64,000 nucleotides of DNA from assembly GCF_002210435.1 (NCBI RefSeq), contig NZ_MZMV01000029.1, positions 1-64,000 of the forward strand, written 5' to 3'. The stretch's first letter is position 1. Each line of letters starts with the position of its first letter. Shown here piece by piece: positions 26,106 through 35,166 of the stretch. The stretch is from Micromonospora wenchangensis. Its GTDB lineage: Bacteria; Actinomycetota; Actinomycetes; Mycobacteriales; Micromonosporaceae. Position numbers and translations under genes: made by a program. Under the pieces are notes generated by a model that was not told the origin of the DNA, did not search any database, and was given only the letters and a program-made list of their open reading frames with translations.

Positions 26106-27050
26106 GTGAAGCGATCCGTCCGGTTCCCGGTCTCGACCACCCTGCTGCGCCGCCTCGCGTACGCCTCGATCGTCGCCAACGTGGCCATCGTGGTGACCGG
26201 CGGGGCCGTCCGGCTCACCGCGTCGGGGCTCGGCTGCCCGACCTGGCCCCGGTGCACCGACGCGTCGTACACCACCACCGCCGAGATGGGCGTGCACGGG
26301 GTGATCGAGTTCGGCAACCGGCTGCTCACCTTCGCCGTCGGGGCGATCGCGCTGGCCACCCTGCTGGCCGTGCTGGCCCACCGGCCCCGCCGCCCCGGGC
26401 TGACCGGGCTGGCCGTGGCGGTGTTCCTCGGCATCCCCGCGCAGGCCGTGATCGGCGGGATCACCGTGCTGACCAACCTCAACCCGTGGGTGGTCGGGCT
26501 GCACTTCCTCGCCTCGATGGCGGTCATCGCCGCCGCGTACGCCCTCTGGCGGCGGATCGTCGACCCGGACGGGCCGGCGGTGCCGGTGGTTCCCGGGCCG
26601 CTGCGTACCCTCGCCCGGCTCACCACCGTCGTCAGCGTCGCCGTGCTGGTGGTCGGGACCTGGGTGACCGGCAGCGGCCCGCACGCCGGCGACCACGGCG
26701 CCGCCCGCAACGGGCTGGACCCGCAGACGATCTCCCAGGTGCACGCCGACGGGGTGTTCCTGCTGATCGGCCTCTCCGTCGCGCTGGTCCTGGCGTTTCG
26801 GGCGGTCGGCGCGACCGGCCCGGCCCGCGCCGCGCTCGTGCTGGTGGCGGTGGAGCTGGGGCAGGGCCTGATCGGTTTCGTGCAGTACTTCACCCACCTG
26901 CCGGGCGTGCTGGTCGCCGCGCACATGCTCGGTTCCTGCCTGGTGCTGCTGGCCACCCTGGCGGTGCTCTGGTCGACCCGGCAGCGCCGGCCGGTCGCCG
27001 GCGACCCGGCGTCGCCGCCGGCCGAGCAGCGGGTGCCGGCCACCGTCTGA
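26106..27050 (+). CDS. ctaA: Heme A synthase CtaA (COX15 type)
   Basis: 314 residues from GTG 26106. Eight predicted membrane helices in two repeated halves. The N-terminal half has VVTGGAVRLTASGLGCPTWPRC (Cys pair region) and GVHGVIEFGNRLLTF (heme His with Glu); VVGLHFLASM, ISQVHADGVFLLIG and LVAAHMLGSCLVLL give the other heme histidines. It converts heme O to heme A for cytochrome aa3. It works in sequence with ctaB at 28719-29672, here on the other strand and separated by two genes. It is divergent from sufR. Confidence 0.93.
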   Translation: MKRSVRFPVSTTLLRRLAYASIVANVAIVVTGGAVRLTASGLGCPTWPRCTDASYTTTAEMGVHGVIEFGNRLLTFAVGAIALATLLAVLAHRPRRPGLTGLAVAVFLGIPAQAVIGGITVLTNLNPWVVGLHFLASMAVIAAAYALWRRIVDPDGPAVPVVPGPLRTLARLTTVVSVAVLVVGTWVTGSGPHAGDHGAARNGLDPQTISQVHADGVFLLIGLSVALVLAFRAVGATGPARAALVLVAVELGQGLIGFVQYFTHLPGVLVAAHMLGSCLVLLATLAVLWSTRQRRPVAGDPASPPAEQRVPATV

Positions 27051-27103
27051 GCGTCACCGGGCCGACCGGGATCGGTCACGCACCGGCCCCCGGGGCGGCG
27101 CGA

Positions 27104-27126
27104 CCGGCCGGGCGGGGCCCGGCCGG
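27104..27126. terminator. Hairpin terminator between ctaA and the ATP-grasp gene
   Basis: ccggccggg and cccggccgg pair perfectly over 9 bp around a 5-nt loop between convergent stops. Confidence 0.6.
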
Positions 27127-27127
27127 G

Positions 27128-28087
27128 TCAGCGGCGGGCGAGGTGGACCAGCACCGCGTCGGCGAGCCGCCCGGCGGCACCGTCGGCGTGGCCGAGGAAC
27201 AGCGACGGCTCGGTCAGCTCCAGCTCGATCAGCACGGGTGCGCCGTCCGCGCCGGGGATCAGGTCCACCCGGGCGTAGAGCAGCCGCCCCGGGCCACCGG
27301 GGACCTCGGCCAGCACCCGCCCGGCGACGGCCAACTGCTCACCGGTGGGGGTGCGCGCGTCGATCCGCTCCGGCCGGTACAGCCCCTCGACGCCCAGGTC
27401 CGGGCCGTCGAGCATGGCGCCCTTGCGGATGGCGTGGCTGAACGTCAGGCCGTCCGGGCCGGCCACGAAGAGCAGGGCGGTCTCCCCGGCGGTGTCCACC
27501 GCGTCCAGGTACGGCTGGACCATCGCGGTCCGGCCGGCGGCAGTCAGCCGGCGTACGTGGGCCACGGCCAGGTCCCGGTGGGCCGGGTCGGCGGGGTCGT
27601 ACCGGCCGGTGTCGAGGCTGCCGGCGCTGACCGTCGGTTTCACCACGTACCGGCCGGGGGTCGACGGCGGAGCCCAGTCGTCGCCCGGCGCGACCCAGGA
27701 GGTCGGCACGGTGGGCACCCCGGCGGCGGCGAGTTCGCCGAGGTAGCGCTTGTCGGTGTTCCACCGCACCACGTCGGCGGGGTTGACCAGGGTGGGCACC
27801 GTGCCGGCCCAGGCGACGAACTCGTCGCGGCGCGGGGCGTAGTCCCAGGGCGAGCGGAGCACCACCAGGTCGTAGCCGGCCCAGTCGACCCGGGGGTCGT
27901 CCCAGACGGCCGCCTCGACGGTGACGCCCCGGGCCGCCAGCGGGGCGAGCACGAGCCGGTCGTCGGGGTAGAGGTCGGCGAAACGCGAGCAGGTGACGAG
28001 AGCGACCCGGGGTTTCCCCCGGGTCGACTGGTGGTGGGTCGGGTGGTCGGTCAACGGGACATGGTGCGCCGGGCCATCGACCGCCAC
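27128..28087 (-). CDS. ATP-grasp domain protein
   Basis: 319 residues if initiated at GTG 28087 (37-bp overlap with the upstream gene). A TTG at 28054 would give a 4-bp TTGA overlap instead, and both keep the conserved start RVALVTCSRFADLYPDD. The ATP-grasp fold is indicated by WNTDKRYLGELAAAGVPTVPT, lysine-containing strand GRYVVKPTVSAGSLDTGR and the metal-binding end ARVDLIPGADGAPVLIELELTEPSLFLG. Relatives include RimK-like ligases and glutathione synthetase-like enzymes; the substrate is unknown. The neighbour upstream may act with it. Confidence 0.85.
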   Translation of the reverse strand: MAVDGPAHHVPLTDHPTHHQSTRGKPRVALVTCSRFADLYPDDRLVLAPLAARGVTVEAAVWDDPRVDWAGYDLVVLRSPWDYAPRRDEFVAWAGTVPTLVNPADVVRWNTDKRYLGELAAAGVPTVPTSWVAPGDDWAPPSTPGRYVVKPTVSAGSLDTGRYDPADPAHRDLAVAHVRRLTAAGRTAMVQPYLDAVDTAGETALLFVAGPDGLTFSHAIRKGAMLDGPDLGVEGLYRPERIDARTPTGEQLAVAGRVLAEVPGGPGRLLYARVDLIPGADGAPVLIELELTEPSLFLGHADGAAGRLADAVLVHLARR

Positions 28088-28383
28088 AGGTCGTTGCTCG
28101 GCCGCATCTGGTCCATCAGCTCACGCTCCCAGGCGTTCTCGACGGCGACTCCCGCCTGGGCGCACGCCTCCCGGGCGGTCACGGTGTCCTCGGCGAACTG
28201 GTCGCCCCACGCGCCGTCGGTGCCCACCAGGACGATCCGGGCACCACGCTTGCCGACGTACTCGATGACCGCCTTCGCGCCGCCGTGGGCGGCGGCGAAG
28301 GACCGGATGCCCGTGACCAGCCCGGTGGGGGCCGCTCCGGCGGTCTGCTCGGCCGTCAGCGTCGTATCGGAACCTTCTGCCAT
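28051..28383 (-). CDS. Conserved hypothetical protein
   Basis: 110 residues from ATG 28383. The middle has an alpha/beta pattern with GARIVLVGTDGAWGDQFAEDTVTAREACAQAGVAVENAWERELMDQM, rich in acids, and there are no membrane segments. I do not recognise a named domain. Its 3' end overlaps the ATP-grasp gene, so the two are probably co-translated. The AT-rich 335 bp upstream should hold its promoter. Confidence 0.7.
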   Translation of the reverse strand: MAEGSDTTLTAEQTAGAAPTGLVTGIRSFAAAHGGAKAVIEYVGKRGARIVLVGTDGAWGDQFAEDTVTAREACAQAGVAVENAWERELMDQMRPSNDLWRSMARRTMSR

Positions 28384-28718
28384 GACGCGAAGCCTAAGCA
28401 GACTTCCACCCCTACGCGCGAGAATCATGAACTATTTGTGATACCAATTACCCGAGGGTTTATCGGAAAGCGCGGGCGGATTGTCCGACCATGTCGGATA
28501 AGTGCGGGCATAACATCCCGGCGATATCGCCCCGATGTGTCCAGCTTGTGGCACCTCGCCGTGCCCGCAGAAAATCCCACCATCCGGGCAGGATTCCCGA
28601 CCCGGTCCGGCGTGTCGGATCGTCCCCACAGCCCGCGACGCTCCCCCACGCGACGACCGCACCCGGCCGGGCGGACCACCCCGCCGGTCGACACGGCAGG
28701 CCGGGACGGGGCGCGGTT
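28384..28718. other. 335-bp intergenic region with repeated TGTCGGAT boxes
   Basis: No coding sequence is supported. The part next to the hypothetical gene (28425-28520) is unusually AT-rich. TTGTCCGAC-cat-GTCGGATAA (28481-28501) is a dyad with 8 of 9 pairs, and a second TGTCGGAT occurs at 28613-28620. The region follows ctaB and precedes the 110-residue gene, so it should contain a terminator and a promoter. Confidence 0.5.
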
Positions 28719-29672
28719 TCAGAGCAGGGCGTCGAGGGCCACCGCGACGAACACGATGGTCAGGTAGGTCGTCGACCAGTGGAACAGCCGCATCGGCTTG
28801 ACCGGCTCGCCCCGGGTCACCCGCCGGCAGAGCCTGTGCGCCTCGACCAGGAAGACGGCGCCCACCACGGCGGTCGGCACCCCGTAGACCGCGCTCATGC
28901 CCAGCGGCCACAGCGCCAGCGAGGTCGCCACCGTCAGCCAGGCGAAGATCAGGATCTCGGCGTTGACCCGCCGGGGCGAGGCCACCACCGGCAACATCGG
29001 GATGCCGGCGCGGGCATAGTCGTCCTTGTATTTCATCGCCAGCGGGTAGAAGTGCGGCATCTGCCAGAAGAAGACCACCGCGAACAGCACCCAGGCCGCC
29101 GGGGCCAGCGACCCGGTCACCGCCGCCCAGCCGATCAGCACCGGTGCCGCCCCGCAGGCCCCGCCCCAGAAGGTGTTCGCCGTCGTGGTGCGCTTGAGCC
29201 AGAGCGTGTAGACCAGGTCGTAGTAGACGATCGCGGCCAGCGTCAGCGCGGTGGCCAGCAGGTTGGTGAACGTCGCCATCAGCGCGAGCGACACCGCCGC
29301 CAGCACCAGACCGAAGACCAGGGCGCTGCGGGGCGACACGGTGTGCGCCGGCAGCGGACGCCGCTTGGTGCGCCGCATCAACTGGTCGATGTCCCGGTCG
29401 ATGTAGCAGTTGAGCACGCTCGCCGCGCCCGCGGCCAGGGATCCGCCGACCAGCACCACGGCCATCAGCCACAGCGACGGCAGGCCGCCCTCGGCGAGCA
29501 TCATCGCCGGCACCGTGGTCACCAGCAGCAACTCCACGATGCGCGGCTTGGTGAGCGTCACGTACGCCGACACCACCGCCCGGACGTCCCGCCGACGGGC
29601 CGTCGGCCGCCCGCCCACCGTGCGCACCGGCGGCTGCCCGGCAGAGTTGCTGACGGGGCGCTCGGTGATCAT
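28719..29672 (-). CDS. ctaB: Protoheme IX farnesyltransferase (heme O synthase) CtaB
   Basis: 317 residues; ATG 29672 chosen, with GTG 29678 also possible. A UbiA-superfamily membrane protein with about nine helices. The prenyl-diphosphate/Mg site is SVLNCYIDRDIDQLMRRTKRRPLPAH (NxxxDxxxD), and the second Asp-containing loop region is YDLVYTLWLKRTTTANTFWGG; LTKPRIVELLLVTTVPAM is the typical first helix. It adds a farnesyl group to heme B to make heme O, the CtaA substrate. It is divergent from tkt. Confidence 0.94.
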   Translation of the reverse strand: MITERPVSNSAGQPPVRTVGGRPTARRRDVRAVVSAYVTLTKPRIVELLLVTTVPAMMLAEGGLPSLWLMAVVLVGGSLAAGAASVLNCYIDRDIDQLMRRTKRRPLPAHTVSPRSALVFGLVLAAVSLALMATFTNLLATALTLAAIVYYDLVYTLWLKRTTTANTFWGGACGAAPVLIGWAAVTGSLAPAAWVLFAVVFFWQMPHFYPLAMKYKDDYARAGIPMLPVVASPRRVNAEILIFAWLTVATSLALWPLGMSAVYGVPTAVVGAVFLVEAHRLCRRVTRGEPVKPMRLFHWSTTYLTIVFVAVALDALL

Positions 29673-29893
29673 GCTCACGGATTGCCACCTTCCGGCGTCG
29701 GCAGGGGAAGTCGGTTCGGCGGGACCCCGTCGGGGCCCACACACCGCACCACACACTACGCGTCGTCGTTTTCGCTGCCCGGGCGACCCGACAACGGTGC
29801 GGGCCGTCACACCTGACGGGTGACCGAACGATCCGGCCGGCCCGTACGTAACTGCCTGCTGAGATCCCCGGGCGGACGTTTAGACCCGCTCGA

Positions 29894-29932
29894 TAGGGTC
29901 ACCAGTGAGGGTTCCGCCCATCTGCCGAGGAG
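29894..29932 (+). promoter_or_regulatory. Probable tkt -10 element and ribosome-binding site
   Basis: TAGGGT at 29894-29899 within ctcgatagggtc resembles the hexamer in front of gap (ctcggatagggtc, minus strand at 41181-41176). GAGGAG at 29927-29932 lies 10 nt before GTG 29943 and fixes the tkt start. No clear -35 is seen. Confidence 0.45.
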
Positions 29933-29942
29933 CACAACCATA

Positions 29943-32072
29943 GTGGCTGCCAACCGACCCGCACTCAACTGGACCGACCTCGACCGCCGGGCCGTCGACA
30001 CCGTCCGCGTCCTGGCCATGGATGCCGTGGAGAAATCCGGCAACGGCCACCCCGGCACCGCGATGAGCCTCGCGCCCGCGGCGTACCTGCTGTTCAACCG
30101 GGTGATGCGGCACAATCCGGCCGACCCGAACTGGCCCGGCCGGGACCGGTTCGTCCTGTCCGCCGGGCACTCCAGCCTCACGCTCTACATCCAGCTCTTC
30201 CTCTCCGGCTACCCGCTGAGCCTGGACGACCTGAAGTCGCTGCGGCAGTGGGGCTCGCTCACCCCGGGCCACCCGGAGCACGGCCACACCCCCGGGGTCG
30301 AGACCACCACCGGCCCGCTCGGTCAGGGCCTGGGCAACGCGGTGGGCATGGCGATGGCGGCCCGCCGCGAGCGGGGCCTGTTCGACCCGGAGAGCGAGCC
30401 GGGGCAGTCGGTCTTCGACCACCAGATCTGGTGCATCGCCTCCGACGGCGACATCGAGGAGGGCATCAGCCACGAGGCGAGCGCCCTGGCCGGCCACCAG
30501 CAGCTGGGCAACCTCACGCTGATCTACGACGACAACGAGATCTCCATCGAGGACGACACCCGCATCGCCAAGAGCGAGGACGTGGCGGCCCGCTACGCGG
30601 CGTACGGCTGGCACGTGCAGACCGTCGACTGGCGGGCCGGCGACGCCGACCAGGGCGACTACCACGAGGACGTCGAGGCGCTCTACCAGGCGCTGCTGGC
30701 GGCGAAGGCCGAGACCGGCCGTCCCTCGTTCATCGCGCTGCGCACCATCATCGGCTGGCCCGCGCCCAACAAGAAGAACACCGGCAAGATCCACGGTTCG
30801 GCGCTCGGCGCCGACGAGGTGAAGGCCACCAAGGAGATCCTCGGCTTCGACCCGCAGCAGAGCTTCCAGGTCGACGAGGAGGTGCTCGCGCACGCCCGGG
30901 GGGTGCTGACCCGCGGCGGCGAGGACGAGCAGGCGTGGACCGGCGAGTTCGACGGCTGGGCGCAGGCCAACCCGGAGCGCAAGGCGCTCTACGACCGGCT
31001 CGCCGGCCGGGTGCTGCCGCAGGGCTGGACGGACGCGCTGCCGGTCTTCCCCGCCGACGCCAAGGGCGTGGCCACCCGGGCCGCCTCCGGCAAGGTGCTG
31101 GAGGCGCTCGCCCCGGTGCTGCCGGAGCTGTGGGGCGGCTCGGCCGACCTGGCCGAGAGCAACAACACCACCATGAAGGGCGAGCCGTCGTTCATCCCGG
31201 CCGCCCACGCCACCAAGGACTTCCCCGGCCACGAGTACGGCCGCACGCTGCACTTCGGCATCCGTGAGCACGCCATGGGCGCGATCCTCAACGGCATCGC
31301 CCTGCACGGCGGCACCCGCCCGTACGGCGGCACCTTCCTGGTGTTCAGCGACTACATGCGCCCCTCGGTGCGGCTCGCCGCCCTGATGAAGCTGCCGGTG
31401 ACGTACGTCTGGACGCACGACTCGATCGGCCTCGGCGAGGACGGCCCGACCCACCAGCCGGTGGAGCACCTGACCGCGCTGCGCGCCATCCCCGGCCTGG
31501 ACGTGGTCCGGCCCGCCGACGCCAACGAGACCGCCTGGGCGTGGCGGCAGGCGCTGGAGCACACCGACCGGCCGACCGCGCTGGCGCTGAGCCGGCAGCC
31601 GCTGCCCACCCTGGACCGGGAGACCTACGCGGGCGCGGAGGGCACCGCCAAGGGCGGCTACGTGCTGGCCGAGGCGTCGAACGGCAAGCCGCAGGTGATC
31701 ATCGTGGGCACCGGTTCCGAGGTGCAGCTCTGCCTCACCGCCCGGGAGCGGCTGGAGGCCGACGGCACCCCCACCCGGGTCGTCTCGATGCCCTGCCAGG
31801 AGTGGTTCTACGAGCAGGACGAGGCGTACCGCGAGTCGGTGCTGCCGCGCGGGGTGCAGGCCCGGGTGAGCGTCGAGGCCGGGATCGGGATGTCCTGGCG
31901 GGGCATCGTCGGTGACCTGGGCGAGAGCGTCAGCCTGGAGCACTACGGGGCCAGCGCCCCGCACACCGTGCTGTTCGAGCAGTTCGGCTTCACCCCCGAC
32001 CGGATCGTCGCCGCCGCGCACGCGGCGCTGACCCGGGTGGGCGACATCACCGGTTTCACGACCGGCAACTGA
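29943..32072 (+). CDS. tkt: Transketolase
   Basis: 709 residues. TPP-binding segment CIASDGDIEEGISHEASALAGHQQLGNLTLIYDDNEISI, substrate histidines in KSGNGHPGTAMSLAP and LSAGHSSLTLY, and the central domain with HFGIREHAMGAILNG and WTHDSIGLGEDGPTHQPVEHL. It transfers two-carbon units between ketose and aldose phosphates in the non-oxidative pentose phosphate branch. It heads the run tkt-tal-zwf-opcA on the plus strand; a ribosome-binding site at 29927-29932 supports GTG 29943. Confidence 0.97.
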   Translation: MAANRPALNWTDLDRRAVDTVRVLAMDAVEKSGNGHPGTAMSLAPAAYLLFNRVMRHNPADPNWPGRDRFVLSAGHSSLTLYIQLFLSGYPLSLDDLKSLRQWGSLTPGHPEHGHTPGVETTTGPLGQGLGNAVGMAMAARRERGLFDPESEPGQSVFDHQIWCIASDGDIEEGISHEASALAGHQQLGNLTLIYDDNEISIEDDTRIAKSEDVAARYAAYGWHVQTVDWRAGDADQGDYHEDVEALYQALLAAKAETGRPSFIALRTIIGWPAPNKKNTGKIHGSALGADEVKATKEILGFDPQQSFQVDEEVLAHARGVLTRGGEDEQAWTGEFDGWAQANPERKALYDRLAGRVLPQGWTDALPVFPADAKGVATRAASGKVLEALAPVLPELWGGSADLAESNNTTMKGEPSFIPAAHATKDFPGHEYGRTLHFGIREHAMGAILNGIALHGGTRPYGGTFLVFSDYMRPSVRLAALMKLPVTYVWTHDSIGLGEDGPTHQPVEHLTALRAIPGLDVVRPADANETAWAWRQALEHTDRPTALALSRQPLPTLDRETYAGAEGTAKGGYVLAEASNGKPQVIIVGTGSEVQLCLTARERLEADGTPTRVVSMPCQEWFYEQDEAYRESVLPRGVQARVSVEAGIGMSWRGIVGDLGESVSLEHYGASAPHTVLFEQFGFTPDRIVAAAHAALTRVGDITGFTTGN

Positions 32073-32088
32073 GGGGAGCGTGGACGAC

Positions 32089-33267
32089 ATGACGGACAGA
32101 CTGGGTGACCTCACCGCCGCCGGAGTGGCGGTCTGGCTCGACGACCTTTCCCGGGTACGACTGAGCTCCGGCGGGCTGGACCGGCTCCGCCGCGAGCAGC
32201 ACGTGGCCGGGGTGACCACCAACCCGACCATCTTCGCCAAGGCGCTCAGCGACGCCGACGAGTACAACTGGCAGCTCAAGGACCTCGCCACCCGGGGCAT
32301 CGAGGTCGAAGAGGCCGTCCGGATGCTCACCACCTACGACGTGCGCTGGGCGTGCGACGTGATGCGCCCGTCGTACGACGGCAGCGCCGGTGTCGACGGC
32401 CGGGTCTCCATCGAGGTCGACCCCCGGGTCGCCCACGACACCGACAAGACGGTCGCCGAGGCCAAGGCGCTGTGGTGGCTGGTGGACCGGCCGAACCTGT
32501 TCATCAAGATCCCGGCGACCGAGGAGGGGCTGGCGGCGATCACCGCGACCCTGGCCGAGGGGATCAGCGTCAACGTGACCCTGATCTTCGGGCTGGACCG
32601 CTACTCGGCGGTGATGGAGGCGTTCCTCGCCGGCCTGGAGCAGGCGAAGGCCAACGGCCACGACCTGTCCACCATCGGCTCGGTGGCCTCGTTCTTCGTC
32701 TCCCGGGTCGACTCCGAGATCGACAAGAGGCTGGACAAGATCGGCTCCGCGGAGGCCAAGGCGCTGCGCGGCAAGGCCGCCGTGGCCAACGCCCAGCTCG
32801 CCTACGAGCGCTACACCGAGGTCTTCTCCTCCGACCGGTGGCAGGCCCTCGCCGACGCCGGCGCGCACCCGCAGCGCCCGCTGTGGGCGTCGACCTCGAC
32901 CAAGAACCCGGACTACCGCGACGTGATCTACGTCGAGGAGCTGATCGCGCCGGGCACCGTCAACACGATGCCCGAGTCGGTCGTCACGGCGTACGCCGAG
33001 CACGGGGAGACCCGGGGCGACACCATCACCGGCGCGTACGACGCCGCCCGGCAGGTCTTCGCCGACCTGGCCGGCGTCGGCATCGACGTGGACGACGTGA
33101 TCGCCACCCTGGAGCGGGAGGGCGTGGAGAAGTTCGAGGCGAGCTGGAGCGAGCTGCTCGACGGCGTCCGCAAGTCGCTGGCCGCCGCGGCACGGGGCAC
33201 CGGCGCCCCGAACGAGGCCGCCAAGGGCAACGCCGAGGCGGCCCAGCGGGCCGGCGGGAACGCGTGA
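32089..33267 (+). CDS. tal: Transaldolase
   Basis: 392 residues. The strong GGGGAG at 32073-32078 is well placed for ATG 32089 but too close for GTG 32080. Schiff-base lysine in NLFIKIPATEEGLAAI; other family blocks are AGVTTNPTIFAKAL, VNVTLIFGLDRYSAVMEAFLAGLE, SVASFFVSRVDSEIDKRL and LWASTSTKNPDYRDVIYVEELI. It exchanges dihydroxyacetone units between sugar phosphates. It begins 16 bp after tkt. The last 20 residues are a non-conserved Ala/Gly-rich tail. Confidence 0.96.
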   Translation: MTDRLGDLTAAGVAVWLDDLSRVRLSSGGLDRLRREQHVAGVTTNPTIFAKALSDADEYNWQLKDLATRGIEVEEAVRMLTTYDVRWACDVMRPSYDGSAGVDGRVSIEVDPRVAHDTDKTVAEAKALWWLVDRPNLFIKIPATEEGLAAITATLAEGISVNVTLIFGLDRYSAVMEAFLAGLEQAKANGHDLSTIGSVASFFVSRVDSEIDKRLDKIGSAEAKALRGKAAVANAQLAYERYTEVFSSDRWQALADAGAHPQRPLWASTSTKNPDYRDVIYVEELIAPGTVNTMPESVVTAYAEHGETRGDTITGAYDAARQVFADLAGVGIDVDDVIATLEREGVEKFEASWSELLDGVRKSLAAAARGTGAPNEAAKGNAEAAQRAGGNA

Positions 33268-33339
33268 CCAACGGCGTCGGACGCGTCGCGGGGCCGGTCC
33301 CCGCGACGCCCCACGCCGGCACCCCGACGGGGTGGCGAT

Positions 33340-33567
33340 GTGAGTGACCTGTTGACCGGCCCGGCCGATGCCGCCGCCGGTCTCGCGGTGCACGGGGCGG
33401 ACGCGGTCGCATCGACCGCGCCCGCCGCCGTACGGGCCGCCCCGCGTGCGCGGGGCGGCCCGGTGGCACCGGCCCGCCGACCCGGGCCGGTGCCACCGCC
33501 GTACCTGACCGACAGGCCGGCCGGGCCGGCCCGGCTGCTGGATGCGATCGGACGATGGCGGGCGTGA
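33340..33567 (+). pseudogene. Possible internally deleted pgi (glucose-6-phosphate isomerase) relic, 75 codons
   Basis: An open frame of 75 codons from GTG 33340. Its first 28 residues (DAAAGLAVHGADAVASTAPA) resemble, from memory, the N-terminus of actinobacterial Pgi of the GLxVxGADAVA type. Its last 20 (YLTDRPAGPARLLDAIGRW) resemble the Pgi C-terminal LHLTDRxAGxxxLLxAI. The middle is Ala/Pro/Arg-rich low complexity, and none of the 500-residue catalytic core is present. In related genomes I recall pgi sitting exactly here, between tal and zwf. A short non-functional ORF or a small real protein are the alternatives. Confidence 0.4.
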
Positions 33568-33605
33568 CGATGGACGACATGGACCACACGGAGCGAGGAG
33601 GCGGC

Positions 33606-35120
33606 GTGAATCCGCTGCGCGACGCGCAGGACCGACGACTCCCCCGGATCCCGGAGCCGTGCGCCCTGGTGATCTTCGGGGTGACCGGTGACCTGGCGCG
33701 CAAGAAGCTGCTGCCGGCGGTTTACGACCTGGCCAACCGGGGCCTGCTGCCCCCCGGTTTCGTGGTGCTGGGCTTCGCCCGCCGCGACTGGGGCGACGGC
33801 GACTTCGAGGCGCTGGCCCACGAGTCGGCCAAGCAGCACGCCCGGACACCGTGGCGCGAGGAGGTGTGGGGCCGGCTGGCCGGCAACATCAAGTTCGTCG
33901 GTGGCTCGTTCGACGACGACGCCGCCTTCGACAGGCTCGCCGCGACACTCAACCAGCTGCGCGACAGCCACGGCATCCACGGCAACGCCGCGTTCTACTT
34001 CTCCATCCCCCCGACGGCCTTCCCGGTGGTGCTCAAGCAACTGGCCCGCACCGGGATGGCCGACAACGAGAAGTGCGGCGGCTGGCGGCGGGTGGTGGTG
34101 GAGAAGCCGTTCGGCAACGACCTGCCCTCGGCGAAGGAACTCAACGACCTGGTCGACGACGTGTTCACCAGGCAGGACGTCTTCCGGATCGACCACTACC
34201 TGGGTAAGGAGACGGTCCAGAACATCCTCGCCCTGCGGTTCGCCAACAACCTGTTCGAGCCGCTGTGGAACTCCAAGTACGTCGACTCGGTGCAGATCAC
34301 CATGGCCGAGGACGTCGGCATCGGCACCCGGGCCGGCTTCTACGACTCGGTCGGCACCGCCCGCGACGTGCTCCAGAACCACCTGCTCCAGCTGCTCGCC
34401 CTGGTCGCCATGGAGGAGCCCACCAGCTTCGACGCCGACGAGATCCGGGCCGAGAAGCTGAAGGTGCTCAAGGCGATCACCCTGCCGAAGGACGTCGCCC
34501 GGGGCACCGTACGCGGCCAGTACCTGCCCGGCTGGGTGGGCGGCCAGCGGGCCGTCGGCTACCTCGACGAGGAGGGCGTCCCCGCCGACTCGAACACCGA
34601 GACGTACGTCGCCGTGGAGCTGGGCATCCAGAACCGGCGCTGGGCCGGGGTGCCGTTCTACATCCGGGCGGGCAAGCGGCTGCCCCGGCGGGTCACCGAG
34701 GTCGCCATCATGTTCAAGAAGGCGCCGCACCTGCCGTTCAACGCCGCCGACATGGAGTCCCTCGGCCCCAACCAGCTCGTCATCCGGGTGCAGCCGGACG
34801 AGGGCGTGGTGCTCAAGTTCGGCTCCAAGGTGCCGGGCACCACGATGGAGGTCCGCGACATCGCGATGGACTTCCAGTACGGCGAGGCGTTCACCGAGTC
34901 CAGCCCCGAGGCGTACGAGCGGCTGGTGCTGGACGTGCTGATCGGCGACCGGACGCTCTTCCCGGACGCCGCCGAGGTGGAGCAGAGCTGGGCGGTGGTG
35001 GACCCGCTGGAGCACGCCTGGGAGGGCACCAAGCCGGAGCCGTACCGGTCCGGCGAGTGGGGCCCCCGGGCCGCCGACGAGATGCTGGCCCGCGAGGGCC
35101 GCGCCTGGCGGCGGGCGTGA
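33606..35120 (+). CDS. zwf: Glucose-6-phosphate 1-dehydrogenase
   Basis: 504 residues from GTG 33606, chosen because the family N-terminus (NPLRDAQDRRLPRIPEPC) begins there and GAGGAGG precedes it closely; ATGs at 33555, 33570 and 33579 are alternatives. NADP site VIFGVTGDLARKKLLPAVYDL, active-site peptide RIDHYLGKETVQNILALRFAN with the catalytic His, EKPFGNDL with substrate lysine. First step of the oxidative pentose phosphate route. OpcA, encoded next, is needed for its assembly or allostery. Confidence 0.96.
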   Translation: MNPLRDAQDRRLPRIPEPCALVIFGVTGDLARKKLLPAVYDLANRGLLPPGFVVLGFARRDWGDGDFEALAHESAKQHARTPWREEVWGRLAGNIKFVGGSFDDDAAFDRLAATLNQLRDSHGIHGNAAFYFSIPPTAFPVVLKQLARTGMADNEKCGGWRRVVVEKPFGNDLPSAKELNDLVDDVFTRQDVFRIDHYLGKETVQNILALRFANNLFEPLWNSKYVDSVQITMAEDVGIGTRAGFYDSVGTARDVLQNHLLQLLALVAMEEPTSFDADEIRAEKLKVLKAITLPKDVARGTVRGQYLPGWVGGQRAVGYLDEEGVPADSNTETYVAVELGIQNRRWAGVPFYIRAGKRLPRRVTEVAIMFKKAPHLPFNAADMESLGPNQLVIRVQPDEGVVLKFGSKVPGTTMEVRDIAMDFQYGEAFTESSPEAYERLVLDVLIGDRTLFPDAAEVEQSWAVVDPLEHAWEGTKPEPYRSGEWGPRAADEMLAREGRAWRRA

Positions 35121-35166
35121 ACGGGCAGGCAGGTAGCAGGCACAGCGGGCGGACCGGGAGGCACCA

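Noticed and set aside
28484..28510. Possible PafBC-type motif (TGTC...TAA) near 28492
   Set aside because: Distance from TGTC to the nearest TA-starting hexamer is 14 nt rather than 12, and the gene is not repair-related.
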